From Treponema sp. (GTDB lineage: Bacteria; Spirochaetota; Spirochaetia; Treponematales; Treponemataceae): 7,891 nucleotides of DNA. The stretch's first letter is position 1; every line of letters starts with the position of its first letter. The DNA lies in assembly GCA_016297405.1 (NCBI GenBank), contig JAEDGP010000085.1, positions 1-7,891 on the forward strand, given 5' to 3'. Below, piece after piece: positions 1-7,022 of the stretch. Made by a program: the position numbers and the translations under genes. A model generated the notes under the pieces. That model was not told where the DNA came from. It worked only from the letters and a program-made list of their open reading frames with translations, and did not search any database.

Positions 1-850
1 CAAAAGGTTCATTTTCTTCAGGAATATCAACAAGAACTTGTTCAGATGGAACTTCTTCAGATGGAACTTCCTCCACTTCTTCCACAAAGCTTTCAGTAGG
101 CTCAACCTCTACATCTTCCTCTACAAGCTCTTCTTCTGTTGGCTCAATTATTTCTGCTTCATCATCATCAAACATAGAAGATGAATATACAGGAGTTGTC
201 TCTACAGATGTTTTTTCAATATCTTCACCTTCAATTTTTTCTGCTTCATCAGGTGTAGCTTCACCTTCTTCCATTTCGGTTTCGATTTCATCTGCAGTCT
301 GTTCATTCTCATTATTTGAAGCAGAATCCCCATTATTTTTTTCTTCAACAGAGCTTTCTTCAACAGAGCTTTCTTCAATCGATGGGGCTGTCGGTGCAAG
401 GTCGTCAGTACCAATTGCTTCATTTTCCTGTGCAATTTCTGCTTCTTCTACATGTTCAGAATCTTCTGTAACTTCCGATGTAACTTCACCAATAACCGCC
501 GTTCCAGCAACAGCTTCATCAAGTTGACCAGAACGTTTAGTGATCTTCACTACAACATTAGATCCTTTAGTCATTCCCAAAAGCTCTGCAGCCTCAGGAG
601 AAAGAAGAATGGCAATTCCCTCAGAAGGATCCAAAGCACCAATGACAAGAATATCCACATTTGATTTGTTAGCAATATTTGTAACGCTAATGCTGTCTCC
701 AGGCAAATATCCCACGGTCTTTGCGAAAGCTCCCTGTGGCAAAACACCTTTTTCAGCAACTACTGCCCTACCATCAAGAGAAGGACTAAACGCAAACGCC
801 CCTGTAGCTGCCAAAATCAAACTAGCAATAATAGTAAACAATCTTTTCAT
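1..850 (-). CDS. Exported protein with degenerate RlpA-like (double-psi beta-barrel) region and acidic repeat tail, 3' end cut by window
   Basis: The frame is open for 283 codons from the ATG at 850-848 to the left edge, so the C-terminus is missing. Residues 1-20 form a signal peptide (MKRLF, a hydrophobic stretch, then AFA before Phe21), giving a periplasmic or envelope protein. Residues about 38-106 resemble the RlpA double-psi beta-barrel: LPGDSISVTNIANKS recalls the LPfGt-VtN-NG block, and LSPEAAELLGM recalls the LS-AA-LGM block. The N-terminal GxASxY motif and the Asp-Arg-Gly-Pro of active RlpA are not evident, so lytic activity is doubtful. From residue about 121 onward the chain is Glu-rich, Pro/Ser/Thr-containing and probably disordered, with tandem pentads EESSV and EEVPS. 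RlpA relatives often end in a SPOR peptidoglycan-binding domain; whether one lies beyond the edge is unknown. A Shine-Dalgarno AAGGAAGGA overlaps the stop codon of the upstream gene 12 bases away, indicating co-transcription. The coding call is firm and the family call is moderate. Confidence 0.8.
   Translation of the reverse strand, partial: MKRLFTIIASLILAATGAFAFSPSLDGRAVVAEKGVLPQGAFAKTVGYLPGDSISVTNIANKSNVDILVIGALDPSEGIAILLSPEAAELLGMTKGSNVVVKITKRSGQLDEAVAGTAVIGEVTSEVTEDSEHVEEAEIAQENEAIGTDDLAPTAPSIEESSVEESSVEEKNNGDSASNNENEQTADEIETEMEEGEATPDEAEKIEGEDIEKTSVETTPVYSSSMFDDDEAEIIEPTEEELVEEDVEVEPTESFVEEVEEVPSEEVPSEQVLVDIPEENEPF
41..70 (-). repeat. Tandem 15-bp coding repeat (two copies, EVPSE)
   Basis: Positions 41-55 and 56-70 are identical (ttcagatggaacttc on the plus strand). 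On the minus strand they encode two Glu-Val-Pro-Ser-Glu pentads near residues 261-270 of the acidic tail. This is a second, unrelated 15-bp duplication in the same gene. Confidence 0.9.
341..370 (-). repeat. Tandem 15-bp coding repeat (two copies, EESSV)
   Basis: Positions 341-355 and 356-370 are identical (ttcttcaacagagct on the plus strand), followed by a partial third copy at 371-378. Read on the minus strand they give repeated Glu-Glu-Ser-Ser-Val pentads inside the acidic tail. The unit is a multiple of three, so copy-number changes keep the frame. Confidence 0.9.
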
Positions 851-862
851 TTTGATCCTTCC

Positions 863-1369
863 TTATTTTTTCTTCAAAACTTCTTTCAAATGACTTGCAA
901 ACTGTCCTGCAAAAAGTCTTACATTCTGTTCTGTATCGATTCCTATAGGCTTTTTTACCTTCATTGATGATTCTTCAAGGATTCTGCCAGATTTTATTGC
1001 CTGCGCTTTCCATGAAATCTTATCAATCAGGCCAAGTGAAACTTTTGAACTTTCGCCAGCATTTTCGTTGAAGTAAAGGTGCACCTGAACAAAAACATCG
1101 GCAGACCCACCGGCTGCTTCATTTACTGCAACCTTCCAAAGTTTGTCATCCATTTCAATCGACGAAGAAACTGATGCTGGAGCATTTGTAACGATGTAAC
1201 CAGAGTTAAAAAAATAATTGAGCATCTCATCCTCAATCACCATTGCCGACTCGCAAACTTCATTTAAACTATCGTTATGTTGAATTATTTGAAAAGTAAG
1301 GCCAGAGGCAAAACAGCAGTTTGCAGTAGCAAGCAAAGCCGAAATTACCATAAAAAGCTTTTTCCCCAT
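863..1369 (-). CDS. Hypothetical exported protein, 168 aa
   Basis: I do not recognise a family. The ATG at 1369 is chosen because GGGGGAA lies 4 bases upstream of it; an in-frame TTG five codons earlier (1384) has no comparable ribosome site. Residues 1-21 make a signal peptide (MGKKLF, then a hydrophobic core ending CFA before Ser22), so the mature protein of about 147 residues should be periplasmic. Cys18 preceded by TAN could conceivably be a loose spirochaetal lipobox, but the signal peptidase I reading fits better. The mature part is mixed alpha/beta in appearance, with alternating hydrophobic segments (ADVFVQVHLYF) and a basic C-terminal helix ending LKEVLKKK. There are no catalytic motifs or further membrane segments. 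The downstream gene for the RlpA-like acidic protein begins 12 bases after the stop with its ribosome site across the stop, so the two are probably one operon and may act together in the envelope. Confidence 0.82.
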   Translation of the reverse strand: MGKKLFMVISALLATANCCFASGLTFQIIQHNDSLNEVCESAMVIEDEMLNYFFNSGYIVTNAPASVSSSIEMDDKLWKVAVNEAAGGSADVFVQVHLYFNENAGESSKVSLGLIDKISWKAQAIKSGRILEESSMKVKKPIGIDTEQNVRLFAGQFASHLKEVLKKK

Positions 1370-1390
1370 AAAATTCCCCCACAAGAATAC

Positions 1391-1457
1391 GTTTTATCAC
1401 TTTATTTTCGGACTGCATTTACTCACTGATTAGCATTTTTTTCCTTTCTGATAAAAC
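1391..1457. repeat. 9-bp inverted repeat in the divergent intergenic region
   Basis: The left arm GTTTTATCA (1391-1399) and right arm TGATAAAAC (1449-1457) are perfect inverted copies separated by 49 bases, between the two divergent transcription units. The spacing is too long for a terminator hairpin. It could be a pair of operator half-sites. On the minus strand the left arm also reads TGATAAAAC, an extended -10-like string (TGn plus TAAAAC) about 15 bases upstream of the ribosome site of the 168-residue exported protein, so it may instead be that operon's promoter. I see no matching -35. Confidence 0.35.
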
Positions 1458-1474
1458 TGCTGTTTCCCATTTAA

Positions 1475-1503
1475 TTGAAGATTATTCATTGTTGTGGTAA
1501 AAT
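1475..1503 (+). promoter_or_regulatory. Sigma70-type extended -10 promoter for the sugar/hydroxylase-like operon
   Basis: TTGAAG (1475-1480) and TAAAAT (1498-1503) are separated by exactly 17 bases, with a TGG extended -10 (1495-1497) directly before the -10. Transcription would begin near 1509-1511, leaving a leader of only about 10 bases that starts at or just before the Shine-Dalgarno GGTGGG (1511-1516) ahead of the ATG at 1520. It is the only convincing promoter seen for the plus-strand genes; the later junctions are too tight for another outside coding sequence. Confidence 0.65.
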
Positions 1504-1519
1504 ATATATCGGTGGGAAA

Positions 1520-3013
1520 ATGGATAAATCAATCAAACATCTATATATAATCGGTGCCGGTTTTGCCGGTCAGACAATTGCAGATGACATCAAAAGAAAA
1601 AAAGTTTTTGGCTCAGTAGCAGCCTTCCTTGACGATGACGAAAAAGTAATCGGTACACAAATCGATGGAATTCCTGTCCTCGGTCCGATTGCTAATGTTG
1701 CATCCTTACTAAGATGCCAGCGCCAGGATGAAGCAATCATTGCCATCCCTTCCGCCCCAACTGAACGAATTGGAAAAATCTATGAAACTCTCAAAGCCTG
1801 CGGATTCACACAGATAAAGATTCTTCCAGGCATTTCTCAGGTTGTAAATGGCAGTGCTCATCTTGTGCAGACACGTCAAATCGATCCTCTAGATATTCTG
1901 GGGCGCACTCCTGTGACCATCTCACTGAAGGAAAGCCTTTCCTACTTGAGGGGAAAAAGAGTACTGATTACAGGTGCTGGAGGTTCCATAGGATCTGAAC
2001 TTGCCCGACAGCTTCTTTCTGGCGGTGCAGAAAGGCTTTACCTCTTTGGACATGGAGAAAACTCAATATACCAAATCGACAGGGAACTGCGACTGCTCCA
2101 ATCAGAAGGAGTTGGTGAAAAAGCTACCATCGTGCCAATAATTGGCGATATGGCAGACCGTCAATATACCTCATACATCATTTCCCACACAAAATGTGAT
2201 GTGGTTTTTCATTGCGCAGCATACAAGCATGTTCCAATGATGGAAGAAAATCCAGTTGCTTCCATAGCAAACAACGTTTTTGGCACTAAAAACCTTTTGG
2301 ATGCATGTCTTGAAAACAATGTACAACGTTTTGTCCTGATTTCCACAGACAAAGCCGTAGAACCAGTTTCCACTTATGGAGTTTCCAAAATGCTTTGCGA
2401 AAAACTTGTCCTTCAGGCAAGCAAAAAAGCCGGAGAAAACCAGAAATTCATGTTCGTACGATTTGGAAACGTTTTAGGGTCTCGTGGATCAATTCTTCCT
2501 CTCTTTATGGAGCAGATTAAAAACGGAGGACCGGTTACAGTAACTTCAGAAGATATGGAACGCTATTTCATGACGATTCCTGAAGCCTGCTCACTTGTGC
2601 TTCAAGCCGGTGGAGTGGGAAATAATAGCGAATCGTATCTGCTGGACATGGGCGAACCCATCAAAATAATCGACCTTGCAAAGCAGATAATCAAATTTTC
2701 CGGTCTTGAACCATATAAGGATATCGACATAAAGATTATTGGAAAAAGAAAGGGCGAACGTTCCATTGAACCTCTTTGGCTTAAGGAAGAAGAACCCACA
2801 AAAACCAGTTATTCAAAAATACTGATTCTGCGAAATCTGGAATATACAGACAGCCACTTGAATCAGCTGCTTGAAAAACTACACAAAATCTGTTTTTGCG
2901 ATCAAGCCAGTATTCCAGACTATAGTGTATACAGAAACAAAGAGCTTCTGATCCAGATTCTTTGTGAAGAAGTTCCGTCTCTAAAAGAATTCTATAAAAA
3001 CAAGGAAGCATAA
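1520..3013 (+). CDS. CapD/FlaA1-type nucleotide-sugar 4,6-dehydratase (polysaccharide biosynthesis protein), soluble form
   Basis: This 497-residue protein probably removes water from a UDP-N-acetylhexosamine, most likely UDP-GlcNAc, to give the 4-keto-6-deoxy sugar, the first step towards deoxy-amino sugars for surface glycans or glycoproteins. Residues about 5-120 form an N-terminal nucleotide-binding fold with GAGFAG at 12-17. Residues about 148 onward are an extended short-chain dehydrogenase with the NAD motif TGAGGSIG at 151-158, STDKA at 275-279, Tyr286-x3-Lys290, and the family-typical RYFMTIPEA and MGEPIKIIDLAKQI blocks. Full-length CapD/WbpM/PglF proteins are about 600 residues with several N-terminal membrane helices; these are absent here. 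Tyr286 is also retained where membrane-bound relatives usually carry Met. The ATG at 1520 is preferred over an in-frame TTG at 1475 because the TTG lies inside the promoter -35 box and a GGTGGG precedes the ATG. The aminotransferase gene follows after one base. The family is sure; the exact substrate is inferred. Confidence 0.9.
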   Translation: MDKSIKHLYIIGAGFAGQTIADDIKRKKVFGSVAAFLDDDEKVIGTQIDGIPVLGPIANVASLLRCQRQDEAIIAIPSAPTERIGKIYETLKACGFTQIKILPGISQVVNGSAHLVQTRQIDPLDILGRTPVTISLKESLSYLRGKRVLITGAGGSIGSELARQLLSGGAERLYLFGHGENSIYQIDRELRLLQSEGVGEKATIVPIIGDMADRQYTSYIISHTKCDVVFHCAAYKHVPMMEENPVASIANNVFGTKNLLDACLENNVQRFVLISTDKAVEPVSTYGVSKMLCEKLVLQASKKAGENQKFMFVRFGNVLGSRGSILPLFMEQIKNGGPVTVTSEDMERYFMTIPEACSLVLQAGGVGNNSESYLLDMGEPIKIIDLAKQIIKFSGLEPYKDIDIKIIGKRKGERSIEPLWLKEEEPTKTSYSKILILRNLEYTDSHLNQLLEKLHKICFCDQASIPDYSVYRNKELLIQILCEEVPSLKEFYKNKEA

Positions 3014-3014
3014 C

Positions 3015-4262
3015 ATGAGCGATGCTGATTCCCTCAAGGTGCCATTTTCCAGGCCATCAATATCAAAAGAAGACGAAGATGCCGTTTTGCAGGTTCTACG
3101 TTCGGGCTGGCTTACAACAGGCAAATATGCTCTTCAATTTGAAAAAGATTTTTCCACATTTATGAGTAAGGGCATTGATTTTGCGATTTTGCAAAACCGC
3201 GAAAAAATGGGACTTTCAAACGACGAAATCCTAAGCCTTGCAGTAAATTCAAATACAAGTGGCATGATTCTAGCAATGGAAGCCTTTGGAGTAAAAAGCG
3301 GTACAGCAATCATCACTACGCCATACACTTTTGTATCAACTGCAGCCTGCGCAAAGCATCTTGGCGCAGATGTTTATTTTGCAGACCTGGAATCAGACAG
3401 CTATAACATCGATCCTGCAAAAGTAAAGGAAATTCTTGAAAAAGACAGAAAATCAGGAAACAACAAAGTAGTTGCCATCGTTCCTGTCCACATTGCAGGA
3501 AACCCTTGCAACATGCGTGAAATCTGCGCCCTCGCAAAACAATACAATGTAAAAGTCATCGAAGACGCAGCACATTCCTTTCCATCAAAGACCTCATTAG
3601 GTTTTGCAGGAACCATTGCAGACGCTGGAGTCTTTTCGTTCTATGCAACAAAAACAATGACAACTGCTGAAGGCGGCATGGTCTGTACAAGAAATCCCGA
3701 TGCCTACAAAAGAATGGTCACAATGCGTCTTCATGGTATGGATCGTACTACATGGGATCGCTACACTTCTCCAAAAGCTTCCTGGGAATACGATATAGTG
3801 GCTCCAGGCTACAAATTCAATCTGCCAGATCTATTGGCCTGTCTTGGAATCACGCAGCTTGCCAAAGCAAACAACTTTTTCGAAAAACGTGTAAAGATTG
3901 TAGAAAAATACAATCGAGCTTTCGGAAAATCCGATTTTCTGGAATTACCTCCTGACGCTCAAGGCAATGCATGGCATCTATACCTTTTAAGAATAAAACC
4001 GCAAATGCTTAAAATCACCAGAGAAGAGTTTGCAAAGGAACTTCAGCTTGCAGGCATTGGAATTTCTGTTCATTTCATCCCGCTATTCAATTTTACATAT
4101 TGGAAAGAACTGGACAAAAACTTCAGGTCAGAAAACTACCCGAACGCCCAACAACAATATTCCAGAACAATCACCATTCCATTGTGGCCGGATATGAGTG
4201 ACCAGATGGTCAATCAAGTAATTGAAGCTGTGCTGACTATAGGAAAAGAAAATCATGTCTGA
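3015..4262 (+). CDS. DegT/DnrJ/EryC1/StrS family PLP-dependent sugar aminotransferase
   Basis: The 415-residue protein should transfer an amino group, usually from glutamate, to a keto-sugar nucleotide using pyridoxal phosphate. Family landmarks are PFSRPSIS at 10-17, SGWLTTG at 30-36, the phosphate-binding region NSNTSGM at 78-84, TTPYTFVSTA at 101-110, PVHIAGNPCNM at 157-167, EDAAHS at 183-188 (Asp184 pairs with the pyridine nitrogen), and FSFYATKTMTTAEGG at 207-221, where Lys213 is the expected Schiff-base lysine. Two oddities stand out: residues about 53-75 form an insertion of roughly 20 residues before the phosphate loop, and that loop reads SNTSGM instead of the common SGTAAL. The start ATG lies one base after the dehydratase stop with AAGGA (3002-3006) 8 bases upstream. 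Its 3' end overlaps the next gene by 8 bases. Next to a 4,6-dehydratase it most likely makes a 4-amino-4,6-dideoxyhexose nucleotide (inferred). Confidence 0.92.
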   Translation: MSDADSLKVPFSRPSISKEDEDAVLQVLRSGWLTTGKYALQFEKDFSTFMSKGIDFAILQNREKMGLSNDEILSLAVNSNTSGMILAMEAFGVKSGTAIITTPYTFVSTAACAKHLGADVYFADLESDSYNIDPAKVKEILEKDRKSGNNKVVAIVPVHIAGNPCNMREICALAKQYNVKVIEDAAHSFPSKTSLGFAGTIADAGVFSFYATKTMTTAEGGMVCTRNPDAYKRMVTMRLHGMDRTTWDRYTSPKASWEYDIVAPGYKFNLPDLLACLGITQLAKANNFFEKRVKIVEKYNRAFGKSDFLELPPDAQGNAWHLYLLRIKPQMLKITREEFAKELQLAGIGISVHFIPLFNFTYWKELDKNFRSENYPNAQQQYSRTITIPLWPDMSDQMVNQVIEAVLTIGKENHV

Positions 4263-6552
4263 ACCAAAGAGCAAAAAGACTGCAAAACGGATCTCTACTA
4301 AAATCCTCAGGGAATTCTTTTGTGATTGCACAAAGCCAGAAATGATTTACGGTTCTCTCATAAGAAGCCCTGTAGCCAGCGGAAAAATCACAAACATTAC
4401 CATCAAGGACTTTCCCGAAGGATACTACCTTTACACAGCCCGTGATATCCCAGGCGAAAACAGAATTCAAACTTTCAACGCAAAAAACCGCGTATTCTGC
4501 AATGAAACCGTTCATTATCTTGGAGAACCAGCTGGAATTGTTGTTGGGCCAGATCAGGAATTAACAAGAAAACTTGCATCCCAGGTTCAGATTACATTCG
4601 ACATCACCACCATTGACTCAGCTTTGCATGAAATTTCTGAACAATTCAACAGACCTGTCATAGATTTTCCAAAACGCAAAGATCAGGAAAACGAAATTAC
4701 AGCTTTAGCTGAAAAACTCACCATTTCACCATCCTTAGATTCCTTACCTAAAACTAATGAAAATTCAAGCTATACTAAACCTGAGCAAATCTCAAAAATT
4801 CTTTCGCCTAAAAACAGGGCTAAAAAAACAAAGACAATTCTCGCAAAGCGAATTCTACAGACAGGCGCATTCAATACAAAACTTTCTAAAAACCAGTTGA
4901 ATGCCATTTTTCGCAATTCTTTCCACGAATTCTATAGTGAGTGGACGTTTTCGGAAACCAGCGACGATTTTTCCGAAAATCTTGGAGCTTTAGCAAAATA
5001 CGAGAATGGAAAAATCTCTGTTGTATGCCCTACCAGATGGCAAAACCATTTGCAGAAAAGCTTGAGCTCCATACTGGATATCCCCCAGGATAAAATCGAT
5101 GTCAAATCATCCAAACTCCATGATGTAAATCAAAATGGACTTCATCAATGCACAATCATTGCTGCAGCTGCGGCCATCGCTTCAATGCATTCGGGTTTAC
5201 CAGTCAAGCTAGAACTAACAAAAGAAGAACAGAAACTATACTATGATAACGCCCTGCAAACAAAGCTTTCATACAGAACAGGACTCAGTCAGGATGGAAA
5301 GATTGAATCCATGATGGTTCACATAGAAACTGATGCAGGTTATACAAACCCATTCGCTCAAGAAATCGCAGACAGACTGACGATAGCCGCATCATCATTA
5401 TACTCACAGCCAAACCTATACATCGAATCTGTAGTAGTAAGTTCCAACAAAGCACCAACCACGATGAATCCAAAACAAATCGATAGCGCAGCTTTTTTCG
5501 GAATCGAAAACCACTTGAATTACATCGCAAAAAAAACCGGTCTTTTGCCATTCGACCTTCGAATCTTAAACTTCGACAGCGTCGATTCCGTATTTAACTT
5601 TCCTATCGACAAAAAACTGGAGCTCATAAATAAAATGACAATGGAAAGCGGGTTTTCGCGCAAATTCGCTTCCTACAGACAAAACATACAAAACCACACT
5701 CAATCAGAATCAATCGCAGTAGATTACATTCCAAAACGAGGAATCGGAATGTCAGTCGCTTTCCAGGGAAATGTTTTTTATGGAACTAACTTTCCAAATG
5801 AAAACATCTGCATGGAATTGATATTGAACATGGACGGAAGCGCAACCATCATATCGCCAATCGCTCCAGCAACGATTGTAGATTCCTGGAAAAAAATCGT
5901 TTCCGACATGCTTGAATTCGAAAACCAGACTGTGAAAATTGAAACTACAATCGATGATCAGGAAGACTCTTATCCTGTCGCACTTATAAAATCAAGCGGA
6001 CTTCTTACAATGCTTTTAAAAAAATGCTGCCTTGACATACAGAAAAAAAGATTCAGATCCCCTCTTCCTTTGACAGCCAAAAAGACTCTTTCATCATCGT
6101 TAAAAAAGAATTGGCATAAAGATTCTTTTACCGGTACTCCATACTTTGCACCTTCTTTCGTATCTGTAACAACAGAAATCGAAATAAACCCTTTAAAATA
6201 CAATTTTGAACTCAAAAAATTATACGTATTTTTCAACTGCGGTGAAATAATTTCTCCGTCTGGAATAAACTCATCAATGCAGCTGTCAGTACAAAAGGAA
6301 CTCGCAAAACTTGGCATTACCATGCCATTGGACAAAGAACACTTCCTTTTGCGATACGCCCCTTCAAATCAAAATTCAGGACAAATTAATTCATTGATTC
6401 ACAACTCTTTGCCAGCAGCTTTAACATCTGCATTATCCATGGCTTTATCAAAAGACATCACTGAATTTCCAATTGATCAGAAAATCATTTTTGATTTGCT
6501 AAAACCACAGGGAACTCTTCAGAATTCCTTCAATGAAGGAGAATTAAAGTGA
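4255..6552 (+). CDS. Xanthine dehydrogenase/CO dehydrogenase large (molybdopterin-type) subunit homologue, probably inactive at the Mo site
   Basis: The 765-residue protein follows the fold plan of the molybdenum hydroxylase large subunit. Residues about 18-120 match the alpha/beta hammerhead (YGSLIRSPVAS, YTARDIP, VHYLGEPAGIVVG). About 125-190 is a Lys/Ser-rich stretch longer than usual. About 195-755 matches the cofactor domains (LPVKLELTKEEQ, FFGIENHLNYIA, NMDGSATI, TSALSMALSKDITEFPI). The cofactor signatures are gone. The glycine-rich GGGFGGK position reads LHDVNQNGLHQ (288-298). The Arg of the RGFG motif aligns with Pro406 in NPKQI. GQG aligns with Thr-Ile-Val at 540-542. The catalytic Glu of GxGE aligns with Gln710 in NSGQ. 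The frame is intact over its full length, so this looks like a selected pseudoenzyme or repurposed subunit, not decay. The start ATG overlaps the aminotransferase end by 8 bases, with AGGA at 4241-4244. Its end overlaps the small-subunit start as GTGA. The alignments were made by eye. Confidence 0.82.
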   Translation: MSEPKSKKTAKRISTKILREFFCDCTKPEMIYGSLIRSPVASGKITNITIKDFPEGYYLYTARDIPGENRIQTFNAKNRVFCNETVHYLGEPAGIVVGPDQELTRKLASQVQITFDITTIDSALHEISEQFNRPVIDFPKRKDQENEITALAEKLTISPSLDSLPKTNENSSYTKPEQISKILSPKNRAKKTKTILAKRILQTGAFNTKLSKNQLNAIFRNSFHEFYSEWTFSETSDDFSENLGALAKYENGKISVVCPTRWQNHLQKSLSSILDIPQDKIDVKSSKLHDVNQNGLHQCTIIAAAAAIASMHSGLPVKLELTKEEQKLYYDNALQTKLSYRTGLSQDGKIESMMVHIETDAGYTNPFAQEIADRLTIAASSLYSQPNLYIESVVVSSNKAPTTMNPKQIDSAAFFGIENHLNYIAKKTGLLPFDLRILNFDSVDSVFNFPIDKKLELINKMTMESGFSRKFASYRQNIQNHTQSESIAVDYIPKRGIGMSVAFQGNVFYGTNFPNENICMELILNMDGSATIISPIAPATIVDSWKKIVSDMLEFENQTVKIETTIDDQEDSYPVALIKSSGLLTMLLKKCCLDIQKKRFRSPLPLTAKKTLSSSLKKNWHKDSFTGTPYFAPSFVSVTTEIEINPLKYNFELKKLYVFFNCGEIISPSGINSSMQLSVQKELAKLGITMPLDKEHFLLRYAPSNQNSGQINSLIHNSLPAALTSALSMALSKDITEFPIDQKIIFDLLKPQGTLQNSFNEGELK

Positions 6553-7022
6553 ATATAACCGTAACCATTAATGGCGAAAAAATGATTTTGCAGATTTCAA
6601 ACAACGAAAGTCTTGCCCAGGCATTAAGGAATCAGTCCCTGTTATCTGTAAAAATCGGATGTGGAAAAGGCCATTGCGGCGCATGCACAGTGCTGTTGGA
6701 TGAAAAACCTGTTCCATCATGCAAACTACCTGCAGCATTGGCCAACGGAAAATCCATACAGACCCTTGAGCATTTTTCCAAAACAAAAATCTATTCAGAC
6801 ATCACAAAAGGATTTTCGAAAGCAGGCATAAAACTATGCGATTTCTGTGCTTCGGGAAAATATTTTGCCGCCCGTCAGATTCTATTGAACAAAGAACGCC
6901 CCACCAGACAAAACGTTCAGGAATACATCAAACATCTGAGCCCTTGTTGCATTGACAACAACACGCTCATTGACGGAATCATGTATGCCTACGAAAACCA
7001 CAATTTCGTAAAGGAAAAATAA
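6549..7022 (+). CDS. Xanthine dehydrogenase family small subunit, two [2Fe-2S] sites (second one altered)
   Basis: The 157-residue protein has the usual length and layout of CoxS/XdhC-type iron-sulfur subunits, which pass electrons from a Mo site to FAD. The N-terminal plant-type ferredoxin fold is complete: Cys38, Cys43, Cys46 in GCGKGHCGACTV and Cys58 in VPSCKLPA. In the C-terminal helical domain the first pair is present (Cys97 and Cys100 in LCDFCASG), but the usual QCGFCTPG has become LCDFCASG, losing the Gln that contacts the pterin. The second pair, normally CxC after a 31-residue spacer, is SPCC: Pro132 stands at the first expected cysteine and Cys133-Cys134 are adjacent. The start is a GTG with AAGGAG (6536-6541) 7 bases upstream, overlapping the preceding stop by four bases; no ATG alternative lies nearby. 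Family assignment is strong. Whether the second cluster assembles is unknown. Confidence 0.9.
   Translation: MNITVTINGEKMILQISNNESLAQALRNQSLLSVKIGCGKGHCGACTVLLDEKPVPSCKLPAALANGKSIQTLEHFSKTKIYSDITKGFSKAGIKLCDFCASGKYFAARQILLNKERPTRQNVQEYIKHLSPCCIDNNTLIDGIMYAYENHNFVKEK

Noticed and set aside
41..370. Short tandem repeats as a CRISPR-like or regulatory array
   Set aside because: The copies are contiguous without spacers, in frame, and explained by repeated acidic pentads in a coding sequence.
202..435. Second minus-strand frame rich in Lys and Leu
   Set aside because: It is a frame-shifted reading of the Glu-rich tail (GAA codons read as AAG/AGA), a composition artefact.
540..893. Plus-strand open frame of 117 codons
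   Set aside because: It lies opposite the RlpA-like gene, whose signal peptide, domain and ribosome site are convincing; the plus-strand product has no recognisable features.
1370..1384. In-frame TTG start at 1384 for the 168-residue exported protein
   Set aside because: It would put the GGGGGAA ribosome site inside the coding sequence; the ATG at 1369 has good spacing and begins a clean signal peptide.
1475..1519. In-frame TTG start 15 codons upstream for the dehydratase
   Set aside because: The TTG forms part of the predicted -35 box, has no ribosome site, and the added residues (MKIIHCCGKIYIGGK) do not fit the family's N-terminus.
4255..6552. Large subunit as a decaying pseudogene or sequencing frameshift
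   Set aside because: There are no internal stops, fold motifs remain in one frame from start to end, and tight overlaps at both ends are kept, so substitution of motifs is better explained by functional change.
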